A stretch of DNA of 8,229 bases from Planctomycetota bacterium. GTDB taxonomy: Bacteria > Planctomycetota > PLA2. Shown piece by piece: positions 7,384 through 8,229 of the stretch. Position 1 is the stretch's first letter. Each line of letters starts with the position of its first letter. The stretch spans positions 1-8,229 of the forward strand of contig JAKLKT010000109.1 in the NCBI GenBank assembly GCA_023150495.1. Direction: 5' to 3'. The notes beneath the pieces are model-generated. The model was given only the letters and a program-made list of their open reading frames with translations, was not told the origin of the DNA and did no database searches. The translations under genes were made by a program, and so were the position numbers.

Positions 7384-8181
7384 CTACGCGAACACGCTGA
7401 CGAGCTGGTCGATCCCGACCCCTTCCTTCGCGGCGCGGAGGTCGTGGTAGCCGACGGCGGCGCAGACCGCGCCGAGCATGCCGAAGACGATCGTCGGGAT
7501 CAGGGACACGAGCGCGCCCGCCGTGGAATCGTCGAGCGCGGCGTCGAAGATCGCCTGCGTGACGTTCTGCATCACGATGAGCACGAGGAGGATCGCGAAG
7601 ACCGACCACTTCTCGCCCTGCGTCAGCTGCGCGCTGCGCTTCAGTGACGCGACCACGCCCGGCCGCTCCACGACGGCCACGGGCACCGCCACCCAGTACA
7701 TGCACGCGAGGATGACGCCGGGGACGATGAGCGCGATCGCGCCCAGCGCGGAGAGAAGGCCCGCGAGGATGCCCACGCCGAGGATCGGAAAGAGCCTCCC
7801 GAATCCGACGCGGAGGCAGTCCCCCATGTCCGCGGGCTCGCCCCGGAGCTGCTTGAGCACGCCGTAGATCAGCGCGCCCGTGACCACGTACGGCAGGACG
7901 ATCATCAGGAGCAGGGGCACGAGGATGCGCACCAGGCTGGGCTTCCGCGTCTCCGCGTACTCGTATGGGTTGTAGTCGGGATCGTACGGGTCCGCGGGCG
8001 CCGTGGCCGACGTCTGCCCGGAGTCGTCGGGCGCGAGGACCAGGAACGCCACGAGGGGCGTGTACACGATCACGGACATGATCGTGAACGGGACGATGTT
8101 GCGACCGAGGATGCCGAAGCTCCGGCTGAGCACGCTGCCGATGCTGAACGACCGGACCCGGGCGACTCGTGCGGCTGCCAT
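7384..8181 (-). CDS. Multi-pass membrane protein, GPDPase membrane-domain/YciC-like, first gene of cluster
   Basis: This 265-residue protein starts at ATG 8181, with only a weak GAAG five bases upstream. It is the closest paralogue of the gene that follows it. Shared motifs are IGSVLSRSFGILGRN (14-28), GVLKQLRGEPADMGDCLRVG (107-126), CMYWVAVPVAVVERPGV (160-176), LKRSAQLTQG (180-189) and YHDLRAAKEGVGIDQL (245-260) with terminal VFA. Helices are predicted near 29-50, 84-107, 129-148, 150-172, 192-211 and 224-245. Unlike its paralogues it carries a Tyr/Pro/Asp-rich hydrophilic loop (about 51-81) between the first two helices. The family is found in membrane proteins of unknown function; the conserved arginine-bearing segments lie on the predicted cytoplasmic side. 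It heads a three-gene minus-strand unit whose promoter should lie in or just outside the last 48 bases of the window. Confidence 0.83.
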   Translation of the reverse strand: MAAARVARVRSFSIGSVLSRSFGILGRNIVPFTIMSVIVYTPLVAFLVLAPDDSGQTSATAPADPYDPDYNPYEYAETRKPSLVRILVPLLLMIVLPYVVTGALIYGVLKQLRGEPADMGDCLRVGFGRLFPILGVGILAGLLSALGAIALIVPGVILACMYWVAVPVAVVERPGVVASLKRSAQLTQGEKWSVFAILLVLIVMQNVTQAIFDAALDDSTAGALVSLIPTIVFGMLGAVCAAVGYHDLRAAKEGVGIDQLVSVFA

Positions 8182-8198
8182 AGTGTCTTCAGCGTATC

Positions 8199-8215
8199 CC
8201 GGAGCCCGGCTCCGG
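8199..8215. repeat. Perfect 17-bp palindrome upstream of the minus-strand cluster
   Basis: CCGGAGCC and GGCTCCGG flank a single central base, 17 bases upstream of ATG 8181. It could be an operator for the three-gene unit, a 5' leader hairpin, or the terminator of a gene beyond the window. A TACGCT hexamer (8191-8196 on the minus strand) beside it is too weak to call as a -10 box. Confidence 0.55.
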
Positions 8216-8229
8216 CGCTAGTGGCGTCA

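Noticed and set aside
6621..7400. Plus-strand open frame of 259 codons opposite the middle membrane-protein gene
   Set aside because: Charged Asp/Glu/Arg repeats without structure; the minus strand encodes a protein with clear paralogues next door.
5761..8181. Phosphodiesterase activity for the three membrane proteins
   Set aside because: Only resemblance to the membrane domain is seen; no GDPD catalytic residues or soluble enzymatic domain are present.
8182..8229. Sigma-70-type promoter for the minus-strand cluster
   Set aside because: A TACGCT hexamer matches only three of six consensus positions, and no -35 box can be placed at proper spacing within the window.

Overview
The window is very GC-rich (roughly 70% or more by eye), strongly codon-biased bacterial DNA with almost no non-coding space. 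Gene content and base composition fit a high-GC, didermic or deeply branching soil/aquatic lineage (Myxococcota, Acidobacteriota, Planctomycetota or similar) or an actinobacterium. I see no rRNA, tRNA or species-specific marker, so the phylum is an inference. There are no mobile elements, CRISPR arrays or RNA genes that I can support.

Left two thirds (1-5615, plus strand): a tightly packed operon that continues in from outside the window. Its order is the C-terminus of a DUF4129 protein, a DUF4350 membrane protein, a MoxR-family AAA+ ATPase, a DUF58 (von Willebrand A-like) membrane protein, a SpoIIM/DUF95-family integral membrane protein, and an RDD-family membrane protein with a long charged C-terminal tail. 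Every junction is a stop/start overlap (GTGA, a 23-bp overlap, a 3-base gap, ATGA, GTGA), which suggests strong translational coupling and roughly matched production. The set looks like a membrane-anchored MoxR/vWA machine: the ATPase is the motor, DUF58 is its likely metal-site partner, and the other four are membrane components. The physiological substrate is unknown.

Middle (5616-5760): a 145-base convergent intergenic region with four consecutive inverted repeats and a C8-GG-C7 tract. It probably holds the ends of both transcription units and possibly a REP-like element.

Right third (5761-8181, minus strand): three tandem membrane proteins of about 265 residues that converge on the operon. 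They are paralogues of one another (shared N-terminal, central and C-terminal motifs, and all end in Val-Phe-Ala) and look like the glycerophosphodiester-phosphodiesterase membrane-domain/YciC-like group. The two promoter-proximal copies are close to each other; the third is strongly diverged. A perfect 17-bp palindrome lies just upstream of the first gene of this cluster.

The most unusual points are the paralogue triplet facing the MoxR/DUF58/SpoIIM/RDD operon, the G8-CC-G8 tract directly after the SpoIIM start codon with a near-exact inverted copy 2 kb away, the stacked hairpins between the convergent units, and a CxxC pair in the DUF4350 protein.
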